64,000 nucleotides of DNA from Craspedostauros australis (taxonomy: Eukaryota > Bacillariophyta > Bacillariophyceae > Mastogloiales > Achnanthaceae), in contig JAMXDE010000021.1 of the NCBI GenBank assembly GCA_026770025.1, positions 806,001 to 870,000 on the forward strand. The letters are read 5' to 3'. Shown here one piece after another: positions 40,962-52,316 of the stretch (positions are counted from its first letter, which is position 1; each line of letters opens with the position of its first letter). The notes beneath the pieces are model-generated. The model had not been told where the DNA came from. It worked only from the letters and a program-made list of their open reading frames with translations, and ran no database searches. The position numbers and the translations under genes were made by a program.

Positions 40962-42088
40962 ATGTCTTGGAAAGCAGGCCTCTCCCGATATTTGCCGGCA
41001 ATGCGCTTCTTCGCTTGTCCGGATAGCGCATCATCGAACGGTGTCAGGTACGTTGCACTGGCGCATGTTGTGCGTCCATCTCTTTTAGAGGTTGGAGTGG
41101 CCAACGATTTGCGATGATCACTGCGACAAAGGTGGTCTCGCGGTTGGGGCGTCACACATCTCCACCCATCACTTGTCGCCAGCAAACAAGCGGAAGAATG
41201 ACAGGTGGTTACAAGCGCAGCGTTCCAACAGCGAGCCATTAATACACATCATGCCAACTAACGGCCTTCATGCTATTATAACATAATCTGTCTCACCATT
41301 CCCGTGTTCTTTGTTTCCCACCTTTGTGCACCTGCAAATGGTTGGCTATCTGGTATGATTTGTTCGTGCATGTCGATACTGCACCGTACACACAACGTAC
41401 ACGCAACTGCGACTCTCTGCTTTCTGCACCGCCTTGCTTTGCTGATGCAAATGGACATCCCATACGTGACCTGAATGCTACACCGATTTTATGTGGCAGA
41501 TCTTGGTACTGCAAGAACTACGATGAATTGAAGCACCTGAATCCCAATTTCCCTCTTCTGTTGCGGACGGAGGATAACTGCATGCCTGCGGTGACGACTG
41601 AGCTGGAATGGACGATGGACCACCTGCTCCGCTTCATGATCCAAACTGGACGCTTCCGCGACAGCAGCGGAGTCATCGCCCAGGACCGCGTCGAGGCAGC
41701 CAAGGCCTACCTGACCACGGACTGGGACAAGTACCACAGCGCCCGGCTGGCCGTCCCAGGCTTCGATCCAGAGCGACCCAACATGGACGTGATCGCGCCA
41801 GGGTGGGAGGATGACAAGGAGCTGAGCTCCCAGCTGGCCACCTACCTCGAGATGAGGAACGCGAAGGACAAGCAGATGGAGGCCTTCAAGGGTGGCCCCG
41901 ACAAGGAGTACACACGCGGCGTGAACGCCCTGCTCATGGCCCAAAGAGTGGATCTGTGGTGCGCCGGTGAGAAGGAGGTCGAGATGGCGGTCCAGCATCT
42001 GGCCAAGCTTGGTAGAGCTTTGAATGAACGTGAAACTTTCTTCCCGGCATTCATCAAGGAGTTCCACCCAGGCCAGGCAGATATCTAG
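40962..42088 (+). CDS. NDUFA2: NADH dehydrogenase (complex I) subunit NDUFA2/B8 with C-terminal extension
   Basis: Exon 1 (40962-41047) starts MSWKAGLSRYLPAMRFFACPD, matching the family N-terminus. An intron at 41048-41499 (452 bp, GTACGT donor, GGCAG acceptor, phase 2) leads to exon 2 (41500-42088), which continues SWYCKNYDELKHLNPNFPLLLRTEDNCMPAVTTELEW, the thioredoxin-like CI-B8/L51 fold. The total is 224 residues; the usual subunit is about 95-100. The remaining ~130 residues (from FRDSSGVIAQDRVEAAKAYL to GQADI) are helical and charged and match nothing I recognise. The product is a small accessory subunit of the peripheral arm of mitochondrial complex I. The frame is also open upstream of exon 2 to 41324, which would miss the family N-terminus. 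The stop TAG overlaps an (AG)10 tract (42087-42106). Confidence 0.88.
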
Positions 42089-43147
42089 AGAGAGAGAGAG
42101 AGAGAGGGCGAAACGCTGCTCCAGATCGTCTAGTGATGGCAGAAGCACCAGCGGCCCTTCGGTGGTGTAACGACGGATAGTGGCGTTGCCATACTCTACC
42201 AATAGTCACAGCATGGTTCTATACCTACGTGTATACCCACACCAATCGAGTGCGCGAATGGCATTGCTGACACTGTCAACACAAGTGCTTGCTGCTCGGT
42301 TGATGCTTGTATCAGTAATGACCAATGTACGAGTACCGTTGCACACATGTCATGGAACGAATGGGCAGCAGCTCCTCTTCTCCTCCTGCTGCACCTCATG
42401 TCTTCTCCATGCTCGTTTGTGTCGACGGTGCTGACGAATGTACGAGTACGAGCATGCTGGCACGTTACATATTCATACCCGTACTGGTACAAGCAGAAAA
42501 TGAGATGGCTCTGTGCGGCCAGACAAAGTTCCATGGCTGCCACACGTATCAATCGGCAAAGCATCTGCAGCGCAGAGAGTGTCTTCCATACGAGTCCATA
42601 CACATAATACCTACATGCCCACACGCAACTGTCGCATGCACACAACAAATCTACCATTTCAACCGCTCCGTACTTGTGGAGGGTCTAGTCTGTTCTCTCT
42701 CTCTCTTCGATCTAATGAGAGAAAGTGCACGACTCTATCTGATTCGCCGATACCCACGACCAAAAGCGCCACGTCCCAAACAGAACTCTTCAGAAAGATC
42801 TTGTTTTTCTGGGAGCACGTTGTGTTCACAGGAAACGGAAGATTTTCTTGGTTGATTGCCACCACAACTGCGGTTGTGCCTTGTCGCGCGGGTATCCCAT
42901 GGAGGGGGTCTCGGCAAGAATGGACAAGGAGCGCAGCCATCCCACTCCTGTGTGAATGCCGCTGTGCCAACACATGCACGCTCATAATCTGCGCAGAATC
43001 CCAAGGTCAAAGCCATAACATTGCCTGTCTGTCGTTGTTGTCGTTGTTGTTGTGAAGCGATACGACTCTAACCGAGAGGCCGACACATCAGCCAAGAACA
43101 ACAACTATTTTAACAAGAAGCAAGAAACAGCAAAAACAGCAAGCAAG
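42089..43147. other. Intergenic; AG microsatellite at 42087-42106
   Basis: About 1 kb with short ORFs only. Ends in the A-rich leader of the carboxypeptidase gene. Confidence 0.5.
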
Positions 43148-45229
43148 ATGATTCGCAAGCGCATGCTCCCGTTCGCCTTGGCATTCCTCTCTGGATGCGC
43201 CCTTCGCAACCACGCAGCGGTCGGCGCGCCGCTTGAGGATCTGGTGGAGTTCCTGCCGCTCTACGGCCACCCGCCCACGACGCAGTTCTCCGGTTTCTTG
43301 GATGCCACCAACGGCTGTGACACTTCCGCCAACGGAGACTACTGCAAGATCCACTACTGGTTCCACCTCGCCGACAACCGAGACACGGACAAGGACCCGC
43401 TGGATGCCCCGGTCATCATGTGGTCCAACGGCGGCCCCGGCAGCACCTCCATCCTCGGCCTGCTGCAGGAGAACGGCCCGCTCCTCATCAACGCCACTGG
43501 CGGTCTCATGGACAATCCGTGGGCATGGACCAACCTCGGCCATCTGCTCATCCTGGAGGCACCCGTCGGCGTCGGATACTCCTACTGCGCCAAGCAGAAG
43601 GAGACTGGCGAGCCCTGCGTCAACACGGACAGGTTCACAGCATCGGCCACGCGCGCTGCCCTTCAGGACTTCTTCATGAACAAGTTCCCGGAGCTGGCAA
43701 TCAACGACTTTTACATCGTCGGCGAATCTTACGCAGGTGCGTGTGTGTGTGTGCGCGTGCACATGTATGTCTCGTGTTGTGTCGTGTGCATGCATGCGTG
43801 TGTCATGTTGTGTGTCTTGTCGTGGATTGCTACTCTGGTTCGGAGGGATGTTTGCCCACGCACCGTTCCAAAACAAGCCCCCACAGCAAGTCCACCGCAA
43901 GTCCACCGCCATGCATGTCACTGCCTTGTCACGATACTATATCGTGGTTTCCCACGTTTTCTCATTCTCGCAAACCTTCATCAACCTTTTGTTTCCACGT
44001 ATTTGCCCTCACCTGTCGCAGGTGTGTACATCCCGACCTTGACGAAAGAGATCTTGGACAAGGCATCCGATGTCATCAACCTCAAAGGCATCGCCGTCGG
44101 TGACCCATGCACCGATAATGACGCCCAAGCTGATTCCATGGACGCCTTGTGGTACGCCAACAAGTACGGTCTGATGGACGAGCAGATCTACGATCTCCTG
44201 TGGAATCAGTGCGATGCCAGAGTGCCCAATATGCTCATGCAGGGCTTCAGCTCTGCTCGCAGCCAAGCCAGTGCCGAGGAGCGTGAAGCCGACATGAACG
44301 GTGGCCTCCTGCGCGCGACCAACGGCTCGCCGTCCACCAGCAACTCTGGCCGTGTGCATCACATCCCCAGCATCGCCAACAAGGCCACCCATGTCGTTCG
44401 CCATCTGCTGCAGCATACCGCGGCGGAGATGATAGCCAAAGGAAATCTGAAGGACACCGATGAATGCAATCTGGCATACCGCAAGTTCTTGATGAGTGCC
44501 AGCCGCGGGCTGTCGCAGGGATGGCGCGATCTCTACATCGACGACTACTCCTTGTTCGCGCCCGTCTCCTCCAAGGAGGACGAAGACATGGCTGCCTACA
44601 TGATGCGCCCCGATGTGCGCAAGGCCTTGAACGTCGAGGAGTCTCCCACCAAGACATGGCCGGAGGCCGATGTCGGATTCGACTACACCAAGGAGTACAA
44701 CGCGTGCAACCCGGACAAGATCTTCGTCGACAAATCGATGGTGGACTTCTACCGCGAAGTCGCTCCCAAGCTCGACATGACGTTGATCTACAATGGCGAC
44801 ACCGACCCGTGCGTTTCCTACGAAGGCACCAGAACTGCAGTCAAATGGATCGGCTTCGATGAGCTCGACGGTGGTAGCTACCGTCCTTGGTTTTACAACC
44901 AGACCAGCGCATCCGTGGAGGTGCTCACGGAGAAGAGCCCCCTCTTCGGGCCAGGCTTGCTGGTGCAGGAGATGGGTCCTCAGTTCGGTGGCGAGATTGT
45001 CTCCTACGAAAACGACCTCTCCTTCCTCACGTTCCATGGATCCGGTCACATGGTCCCGCAGTTCCGACCACAGGCCGCCCTGCACATGATCGATAAGCTG
45101 ATCAACTACCAGGATCTGTCCCCATTGCTGCCCGCCAACGCTACCTTGACGACTCTTCCCGAGGATAAGTTTCGCGATATCATGGCAGGATGGACAGAAG
45201 CGGCGCAGGCAGCACCGTACGTCAAGTAG
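43148..45229 (+). CDS. Secreted/lysosomal serine carboxypeptidase (S10), two exons
   Basis: Start chosen at 43148 (MIRKRMLPFALAFLSGCAL, a clear signal peptide) rather than 32 codons upstream. Exon 1 runs to 43736 and exon 2 from 44022. The 285-bp intron (43737-44021, GTGCGT...TCGCAG, phase 1) restores the family sequence YAG-VYIP. About 598 residues. Catalytic Ser is in GESYAG, Asp in YNGDTDPCVSYEGT and His in FHGSGHMVPQFRPQAAL; the substrate-binding WSNGGPGSTSILGLLQENGPLL is near the N-terminus. An insert of about 80 residues (ERE...HHIPSIANKATHVVRHLL) lies in the cap region. The enzyme removes C-terminal residues from peptides in the vacuole or outside the cell. The intron has no in-frame stop. 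Confidence 0.95.
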   Translation: MIRKRMLPFALAFLSGCALRNHAAVGAPLEDLVEFLPLYGHPPTTQFSGFLDATNGCDTSANGDYCKIHYWFHLADNRDTDKDPLDAPVIMWSNGGPGSTSILGLLQENGPLLINATGGLMDNPWAWTNLGHLLILEAPVGVGYSYCAKQKETGEPCVNTDRFTASATRAALQDFFMNKFPELAINDFYIVGESYAGACVCVRVHMYVSCCVVCMHACVMLCVLSWIATLVRRDVCPRTVPKQAPTASPPQVHRHACHCLVTILYRGFPRFLILANLHQPFVSTYLPSPVAGVYIPTLTKEILDKASDVINLKGIAVGDPCTDNDAQADSMDALWYANKYGLMDEQIYDLLWNQCDARVPNMLMQGFSSARSQASAEEREADMNGGLLRATNGSPSTSNSGRVHHIPSIANKATHVVRHLLQHTAAEMIAKGNLKDTDECNLAYRKFLMSASRGLSQGWRDLYIDDYSLFAPVSSKEDEDMAAYMMRPDVRKALNVEESPTKTWPEADVGFDYTKEYNACNPDKIFVDKSMVDFYREVAPKLDMTLIYNGDTDPCVSYEGTRTAVKWIGFDELDGGSYRPWFYNQTSASVEVLTEKSPLFGPGLLVQEMGPQFGGEIVSYENDLSFLTFHGSGHMVPQFRPQAALHMIDKLINYQDLSPLLPANATLTTLPEDKFRDIMAGWTEAAQAAPYVK

Positions 45230-45729
45230 GAGTGCTGGAGTGTTGCAGCGCGAGCATGGAATGCATCGAAAGTAGCTACATGGAATCGGGGGATGCTCTG
45301 GAGAGAGAGAGCAAGAAGGCAAGCAATCAAAAGTAATTCTGAGTGCGTGGGGCAGTGCATGGCCTCTCGTCTTGGCATGCACGGAAAGAACACTCCTACT
45401 TGGTGCTTTTGTGGTGACGCCTGCATGCACATGGTAACTCTACGAATATGATGCTATTTGATTTATGAGATCTGAATCCTCGGTTGTTCTTGGGTTCTCT
45501 TGTGTGCGTGTGTGATGGTCACTCTTTGTGTCAGGTGTGAAATATATGCGATGCTGTTCCTCACGAGTGCCATGTGTTGTCGTGCGCAACAGCTGTTGGA
45601 TTGGGTGAAGATATGATACTTTGGTTGGTACATGTTCAGTTGATGCAATGTCGTTGCGGAGTGTTGCTGTTTGCTTCCTTGCATGCGATGTACACGCCAA
45701 CGACGCGTAAGACGCCAGATGGAAACTGC
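45230..45729. other. Intergenic, convergent gene ends
   Basis: The 3' flanks of the carboxypeptidase (plus) and the beta-helix protein gene (minus); no gene seen. Confidence 0.6.
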
Positions 45730-48700
45730 TCACAAAGCCCATCCTGTCATGATGGTTGCCAGCAACGACAGAGCGGACATGGTCAACACGACATGACCAG
45801 TGAACGCAGAAGCATGCGCGGCACCGGAGCTTCTCGGGCGTGACGCATCATCTCCACCCACATATGCCAACGTGAAGATCGTGGTTGTGCCACCACCTTG
45901 GTTCGTTGATTGAGATGCAGCTGCAGTTTCAACTGTAGATGTAGAAGTGGTTACTGCCACTCGGCCATTCGCCGAGGACTGTTGCTGCTGTGTTGCATCC
46001 AAGTTGCAGGTGTCCAACTCATAGTCCGTGCATTGCGCGTTGGTACCTTTCACCGCATCGACCGTGTTGCTGAAGAAAGCGAGGTGCTGGCAAGTAAGGT
46101 TGGCATCCGCAGTCCCGAAGTTGTTGGAGCTGCTGAAATCTCCCTCAATGACAGTGACTGTACCATCCCCGAAGAAGTCATTGTTCGTGAAGCAAGAGGA
46201 TGCGACGGTCAAGCTTCCCAAACTGAGGATGGCGTATCCACGTCTTCGATTCTCCTGGTCCTGGCTGAAATCGTTGTTCTCGAATGTGCTGCCAACCACG
46301 TCCAGGTGGATGTCGCTGCTGAATGTCGTCACGATCCCGTTGTAGAATCGGGTGTTGTTCACTTCGGCCGTATTCCCCTGTATTGAATTCAAGGATGAGA
46401 TAGAGTGATACAATAGTTGCATTCACAGTGACGATGTGTGTTGCGTTTTGAGGCAAGTTGTGAGCAAGGGATGTGAGACTGTTATGAGAGCATTCAGAAA
46501 ACGAGCTCCACAAACTTGTTGGCGATGCATCTCGATGCAACTGACGCTCCAGGAAGATGCACGTACCGTAAAGACACAAGAGTCGATTGTGATGTTCAAC
46601 AAGGACGACGCCGCCGCTTGCAATGCTCGGCTTTTGCTTTGTTCTGCCATCTCGGCCATCAATGCAGCTTCATCCATTTGTTTCAGCTCTTCTAGCTTGG
46701 CATGCATGATGGCAGGAATGGTGTCAACTGCGTACAGGGTGGCCAGTTCCGGTTCTTGCGACAAGCGCCGACGAGAGAATCCTACCGAAAGAAACATCGG
46801 GCTGGCAGTCGCGTGGTCCTTGACAACGCAATCCACAAACGTGGTATCTCCGGCCTTGTCGATCACGATGGAACGTTCCACAGAGCTCTCGAATGTGACA
46901 CCTTGAATGGTGACGTTGCTGACACCGTCCTCGTCACCCGGTGGTCCGCTCAGCAGTTCCAACGTGATGAGCTGGGCGGATCCGCCTCGCACGATGCAGC
47001 TGTTGCTGGACGAGCCATCATCTCCGCACCTGTACAGAACATTTGAATGCGGAATGATGGGATACTGGTCGGTCAGCGTTCGGTTTGAATCGAATGTTCC
47101 AACATCGAACACCGTGTTGGGGCACAGGGTGTATTCTCGGCCGATTTCAAAGGTGGGGACTGTCGCCTCGGCAATTGCAATATCTGTGAGGTTGCGAAAG
47201 CAGTCATCTTGCGTCGGCATCGAACTCGGGTGTGCGGACGGAGTTTGTGACGGCAGACCTGATGGCATATGTGTGGGCAATGACGTCGGCGCTTGCGATG
47301 GGGTTGAAGATGGGGTCCACGATGGAGCTTGGCTCGGTCCTGAGGAAGGCTGCATTGTCAATGTCGGAAGCGATGACGGCATCGCCGATGGTTTGCTACT
47401 GAGCGTTGGTGAGCTGGTGGGGCTGGTTGATGGCCCATCGCTGGGCTGCTGAGTCATGATAGATGGCATTGTGCTAGGTGTGGATGATGGATCGGCGGAC
47501 GGTGTGGCGGACGGAAGAGATGACGGCGCCACTGAAATGTCTGGTGTGGGAATGGCCGACGGCATTGTTGTGGGCGTTGCTGTTGGCGCACTCGTCGGCG
47601 TTGTGCTTGGAACAGAACTTGGCATCGCTGTTGGTGTAGACGTCGGCGCACTTGTCGGTGTTGCGCTTGGAGCAGAACTTGGCGTTGATGACGGCGTTGC
47701 TGTTGGCGCACTCGTCGGTGTTGCGCTTGGAGCAGAACTTGGCATTGTTGTGGGCGTTGCGGTTGGTGCACTCGTCGGTGTTGTACTTGGAGCAGAACTT
47801 GGCATCGCTGTTGGTATAGATGTCGGCGCACTCGTCGGTGTTGTGCTTGGAGCAGAACTTGGCATTGTTGTGGGCGTTGTTGTTGGTGCACTCGTCGGTG
47901 TTGCACTTGGAGCAGAACTTGGCATCGCTGTTGGTGTAGACGTCGGCACACTCGTCGGTGCTGTGCTTGGAGCAGAACTTAGCATTGTCGTTGGCGTTGC
48001 TGTTGGTGCACTCGTCGGTGTTGTACTTGGGTCAGAACTTGGAACAGAACTTGGCATCGCTGTTGGCGTAGATGTCGGCACACTCGTCGGCAGTGAAGTT
48101 GGGAAGTTGGTTGGCGTGGTTGTCGGAGCAGCTGTCGGCATAGCAGTCGGAACGTTGGTTGGCATCGTTGTCAGAACAGATGTCGGAACAGCTGTTGGAC
48201 CGGCAGTGGGGATGATGGTTGGCACACTCGTCGGCACGCTAGTTGGCATTGAAGTTGGACCGGACGTCGGCGTGGTACTCGGCACACTCGTCGGCACTTG
48301 TGTGGGTTCGTCTGTCATCCCGGGTGTCACCGACGAGATGAAGGTTGACGACGGGGTTGGGGCCATCGTTGCCGCAGGGTTTGGCGATCCGCTGGGCACG
48401 CTGCTTGGTCTCTCCGATCTCTCGTCCACGCTTGTCGGTGCGAGAGATAGACGCGCACTGAATTGTTCGACCATGAACGACTCCCAGAAGCTGTCTTCGT
48501 CAACGATGTCCTCATCTTCTGCAACTGTATCAGTTTTTGGGGAAGTTGCGTTGGTTGCATTCCCACCATCACTCTGGGTGATGTTGTTGTCTCCTTCCGT
48601 AGTTGCTGCCGTTGTCGTTGTCGTTGCAGTTGTTGTTGCAGTTGTGGTTGCTGTCGTTACTGTAGCGTTGGTGGTTGTTGTTGTCGTTGTTGTTGTTTGC

Positions 48701-48885
48701 ACTTCAACGCCTGAACTGTTAGTCTGAGTGGCGACAGACAAGGAAAGCCGTCTCTCGGAGGATTCGATTGCAGAATCACGGCCTTCGAAGGCTGGCGTCT
48801 CATGTCGCCTTCGACGCATCACGCTCGGGTCGTTGCCTGATGCTGTCGCCGCCATCACCAGGATAGCACCGGGAAGTATCCTCAT
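45730..48885 (-). CDS. Secreted P/S/T-rich beta-helix surface protein, probably GPI-anchored
   Basis: Exon 1 48885-46567, intron 46566-46378 (189 bp, GTACGT...TACAG, phase 0), exon 2 46377-45730; 988 residues. It opens with a signal peptide (MRILPGAILVMAATASG), then a Thr/Asn-rich stretch. A roughly 390-residue P/S/T region of 20-residue repeats (SSAPSTTPTSAPTSTPTAMP type) follows. Next comes a right-handed beta-helix: REYTLCPNTVFDVG, NVLYRCGDDGSSSNSCIVRGGSAQL, NVTIQGVTFESS, FVDCVVKDH, then in exon 2 NNTRFYNGIVTTF, VVGSTFENNDF, VASSCFTNNDF. The C-terminus has a small-residue stretch and a hydrophobic tail (GHVVLTMSALSLLATIMTGWAL) typical of GPI attachment. This layout is common among diatom extracellular proteins; adhesion or cell-wall association is inferred. 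Two RRL triplets (ERRLSLS, RRRLSQE) flank the repeats. Confidence 0.82.
47562..48060. repeat. Coding tandem repeat, 60-bp period
   Basis: About eight to nine copies of a 60-bp unit within the P/S/T region of the beta-helix protein, with synonymous and conservative differences between copies. The wider 12-30-bp P-T-S pattern extends over about 47205-48375. Confidence 0.85.
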
Positions 48886-51016
48886 GGTGCAAGTCTCGGT
48901 GTCGACGTCGACGGTCGTGCGGATGAAGCTGATTTCAACGCTTGACTCTTCCGATCTTCGGTCTCGTCACCACCGTCGCTTCGACAATGAAATCTGCGGT
49001 TTTTGCAAGTCCTGCACCCTGTGAGCACCAAGGCGAGGTCCTGAGCCACTGTGCTTCTCGTTTGTATGAGCAGTGTAGCACCTGAGTCAGCTGTCCTCCA
49101 CTCTCCCGCTCTCCTCAGTTGTCTTTTGGAATGTCGGTAGCTGGCTGGTAGAGCGCTGATCGATTAATGGTACCAGCAGTAGGTTGAGCGTGCGAGAGTT
49201 CAAATCAGGAGTCCTCTGTCCTTGTCCTCGTTGATGACGCTGGTCGTGATAATGATGATAGCTATGTTCCGACAAGCCGTTTTCACGAAGTCACTCTCAC
49301 CGTTACTGTTGCTCTTGATGTGGATGGAGAGATGGAGACACTTTGCACTCCGTTGCTGTGTCCCTGCGTCTCTGTGTGTCTGTGTATCTGCGCACAGTCA
49401 GAGTAGTGGTAGGTGCACGCCTCTTTGATGAACGCATCAGTGGTGACAGAACAGCGCTCACACAACTTGAGACAGGATTCGTTGGTTTTGGCTGGGAAAC
49501 TTCATCGGCGTCGGTTGGGACATTTATGTTGTATTCGTGTACTAATGTTGAATTACCCAATCTAACGTCTCATGACATGTGCTGCATCGCTCCATTTTTC
49601 ATAATACGGAGCGGCTGGCGTGTCGCACCCGCCAAAAGGCGACACACACGTTAGTTTTCTACCACGCCATAACTCAACTTCCCTGATTTTCGGCGTTTCA
49701 CAAGCCGGACGAGCCTCCGAACGAGATCTGGGTGTCGTTTGGAATTTCGTGATGTGTTGTCGGATGTCGTCATGAGACGTCGCTGTCCTTTCAAAGCAAC
49801 AGATGCAACTCCTCAGTTCCATCCTCGGACGACCACATCGGGTGGGGAGGAGTATAATCATACCATACGTGTATGTAGAGTTATCTCAACAACACCATGA
49901 CGAGTTTGAATCTTGCATCGCTGCAGTGGATGATGACGCCAATGAGTACGACGTGAAGGCGAATGCGAGTTGCCACGCATTGATGCGGTCCTTCTTTCGC
50001 GTTGATGACACTGTGTTCTGTTCGTTGTGTGTCGTCTATGTTGTGACTCTTGCCCAGCATTGATGTGCTTCGGTTTGAAATGGAAGCACCTTCTGGAATC
50101 GAATCTCGCGTGGTTGCGCGTAGGGTAAGAGTAGTACACGGGTAGTGCAATGCCGCGTGTTCGCAAAATGCGACCATACGCGGGTATGTGAGTTTGCGGA
50201 GATGCACTCCCACGGGCAGTGGAATGCCACAGGGCGCAGCTTGGACTCTGTATCGTGGAAGATTTGTATCGTAGCTCGTATCATAGGTACCAGAGGACAG
50301 TCGCGCTTGCGCTGTCGCGTGCAATGAGAACCGAATAGCTGAGGATTGGGGGAGGGGGGATTAATAGAGTGCCGCGCTTGCAATCGTACCAATTTGGGGA
50401 GCTCAGGAGATGATGCCATGCATGCGAGCATAATGCACCACTTTGTTGCACCCTCTTCGGCCCGTGCAATAGAATGCACGAGACCATTCCTGATGGAGTG
50501 CAATGCAATGTTCAGGCCCGTCCCATGCCACGCTATCTCATGCATACTCATAGCAACGACAACATTCAAACGTGTGCAGGATGTTGTACGCATATCAGGT
50601 TCACACAGCCGCACAGGTTGATGAAGTGCCACGCTTCTGGCAACAACACTACTGCCATTAGTATTGCTTGCGCTCGTGTTCTCTCGCATCAATGGAGGTG
50701 TGTTGAGCTGTACTAAGACCATACGTCCACAGCTACGGCACCTCCTATCAATCGGCCCAAGTGTCAAAGCAGAACAAGCGCACTCATAACCAGGTAGTAT
50801 TGTGGTTTGACAGTGCAACGCCATTGGGAGGATTCAACAGCACAAAACATTTCACTGCGTCTTGGTGCGACCAGTGATGCAGTCCACGCAACAGGATCGT
50901 AATCGTAGTCAAGGGAGTAGACGCGTTCTTTGCATATTCACGCTATTTGATTCAAGAAAAGTACGGGTACGCTGCTGCTCTGTCTAGAGTATCTGCATGC
51001 ACCATCGAGAGATGGT
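48886..51016. other. No gene seen (2.1 kb)
   Basis: Contains the divergent upstream region of the beta-helix gene, a stretch with tRNA-like A and B boxes at 49138-49206 that does not fold as a tRNA, and ORFs up to 262 codons (50824-50036, minus) with no family likeness. Short GTACGAGTA/CGTGTATG-type motifs recur. Confidence 0.4.
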
Positions 51017-52316
51017 TTACAGCAGCTTCTTCTTGCGGAAGTATCGCTTGAGGTAGGTGACCTGGATGTACGTGACGCCCAAAAGCACGGCGATGGAGTT
51101 GTAGGAGAGGTACTGCACCCGGCTGTTGACGCTGTCGGACGTGATTCGCATGCGCGCCTCCCTCTTCTCCATGTACTTCATCTCATGCAGCACAGTCTGC
51201 GCGGCCTCGAGGCTCTCCGACAGCTCCTCCGCCAACGGCGTTAGATGTTCCTTCTTGAAGACCTTCTTGTTCGTCTTTGCCTTGCTGTGATCCTCCTTTT
51301 CTTCGCTGACCACGACGGTCTCCATCATCACGAAGATCTCCTCCTGCTCGTGATCGTTTTGGAAGCACAGGGTGTATCCCGCCAGCGGCGATGATTCGTC
51401 GGTCCCTGGATGACGCCTCGCGCTCTCACGCACGTGGTTGATGACCAAGAGCTCGTAATACCTCAAGTTCTTCGTTAGCCGATCGAATGTCTCCGGATTG
51501 GTGATGGAGACGCGGCAGTCGGTGTCCTTGTTGCCCCCGACGTCGGCGAGGAATTCATCCACCAGGTCACTGATTTCCTGCGGTGTCGAGTCTGGGAATT
51601 TGGTCGGCATCGTCCTGTCGTCATCTGCACGCACTGCCGTGAGCTTGTCCATCGCGCCGACGAAGTAGTCCTCGATCTTGCGAGCCTTCGGCGTCCAGTC
51701 GATGTCCGAGTTTTCATCGATCGGGGTTGCCATGGCGAAGAACGCCATGTGCGCATCATCGTCCTCCGGGATATTGAAGTTAATGCACTGAACAATGGAG
51801 TAGGTGGGAGATTTGGGTGAGATTTGAGTGAATGGAACGTGTTTTGTTGCCGCATAATGGAATAGAAGCAGGTGGTATTGGCCAAGAACGAAGAGCAGTT
51901 GAACTGCGTGCGGCAAATGGGTGCTCCATGATATTTCATGCGCAATACAAGTCAATCTCCACCTCCTTGTGTGGCCTGCGTACACAAGAGTTTGATAGCC
52001 CTTGTATTGTACACCCTGTGCTGTCGCCATGTGGCTATCTTGGTGGCTGCAGTGGTACCCACAGACGAGAAAGCAAACATTCTCAAAGCCTCCACCTGAC
52101 AGGTCAGAATGCCCAGCCTTCTGCTGTATCAAAACTCCAATGAAGCATCATCGACTCAGATGCATGTGCTTGCCCATTTGCGAGATGATTTGCATGCTGA
52201 TTTGCATGCTGACCCACCTTTTCTGTCGATTCTGGGATCTCAATGATGACTGGATACGCCTGCGCCATCGCGCAACAAATGGCGAGAATGACCGCCGATA
52301 CCATTGATCGCCCCAT
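51017..52316 (-). CDS. p24/EMP24 (TMED) family cargo receptor, two exons
   Basis: Exon 1 (52316-52218) encodes the signal peptide MGRSMVSAVILAICCAMAQA and the first residues of the lumenal GOLD domain. An intron at 52217-51788 (430 bp, GTGGGT...TTCAG, phase 0) joins IPESTEK to CINFNIPEDDDAHMAF, the family's first conserved Cys. Exon 2 ends at 51017; 289 residues. The second conserved Cys is in LAGYTLCFQNDHE. Next is a coiled coil (LTPLAEELSESLEAAQTVLHEMKYMEKREARMR), then SDSVNSRVQYLSYNSIAVLLGVTYIQVTYLKRYFRKKKLL, with the membrane span and a C-terminal KKLL, a dilysine COPI signal. These proteins cycle between ER and Golgi and sort cargo into COPII/COPI vesicles. The lumenal part is about 60 residues longer than usual, with an acidic insert. 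Confidence 0.93.

Noticed and set aside
41324-41499. N-terminal part of the 254-codon ORF at 41324-42088
   Set aside because: It is intron sequence; the family N-terminus is in the separate exon at 40962-41047 and the splice phases agree.
44009-45430. 473-codon minus-strand ORF opposite the carboxypeptidase
   Set aside because: Antisense shadow; the plus strand carries the full catalytic triad.
47456-48727. 423-codon plus-strand ORF rich in Val/Gly (ALVGVVLGTELGIAVG)
   Set aside because: Antisense shadow of the P/S/T repeats of the beta-helix protein on minus.
49138-49206. tRNA-like stretch: TAGCTGGCTGGTAGAGCGC and GTTCAAATC resemble A and B boxes
   Set aside because: The D arm pairs, but no acceptor stem, T stem or proper anticodon stem can be formed. 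At most it is a decayed tRNA-derived sequence.
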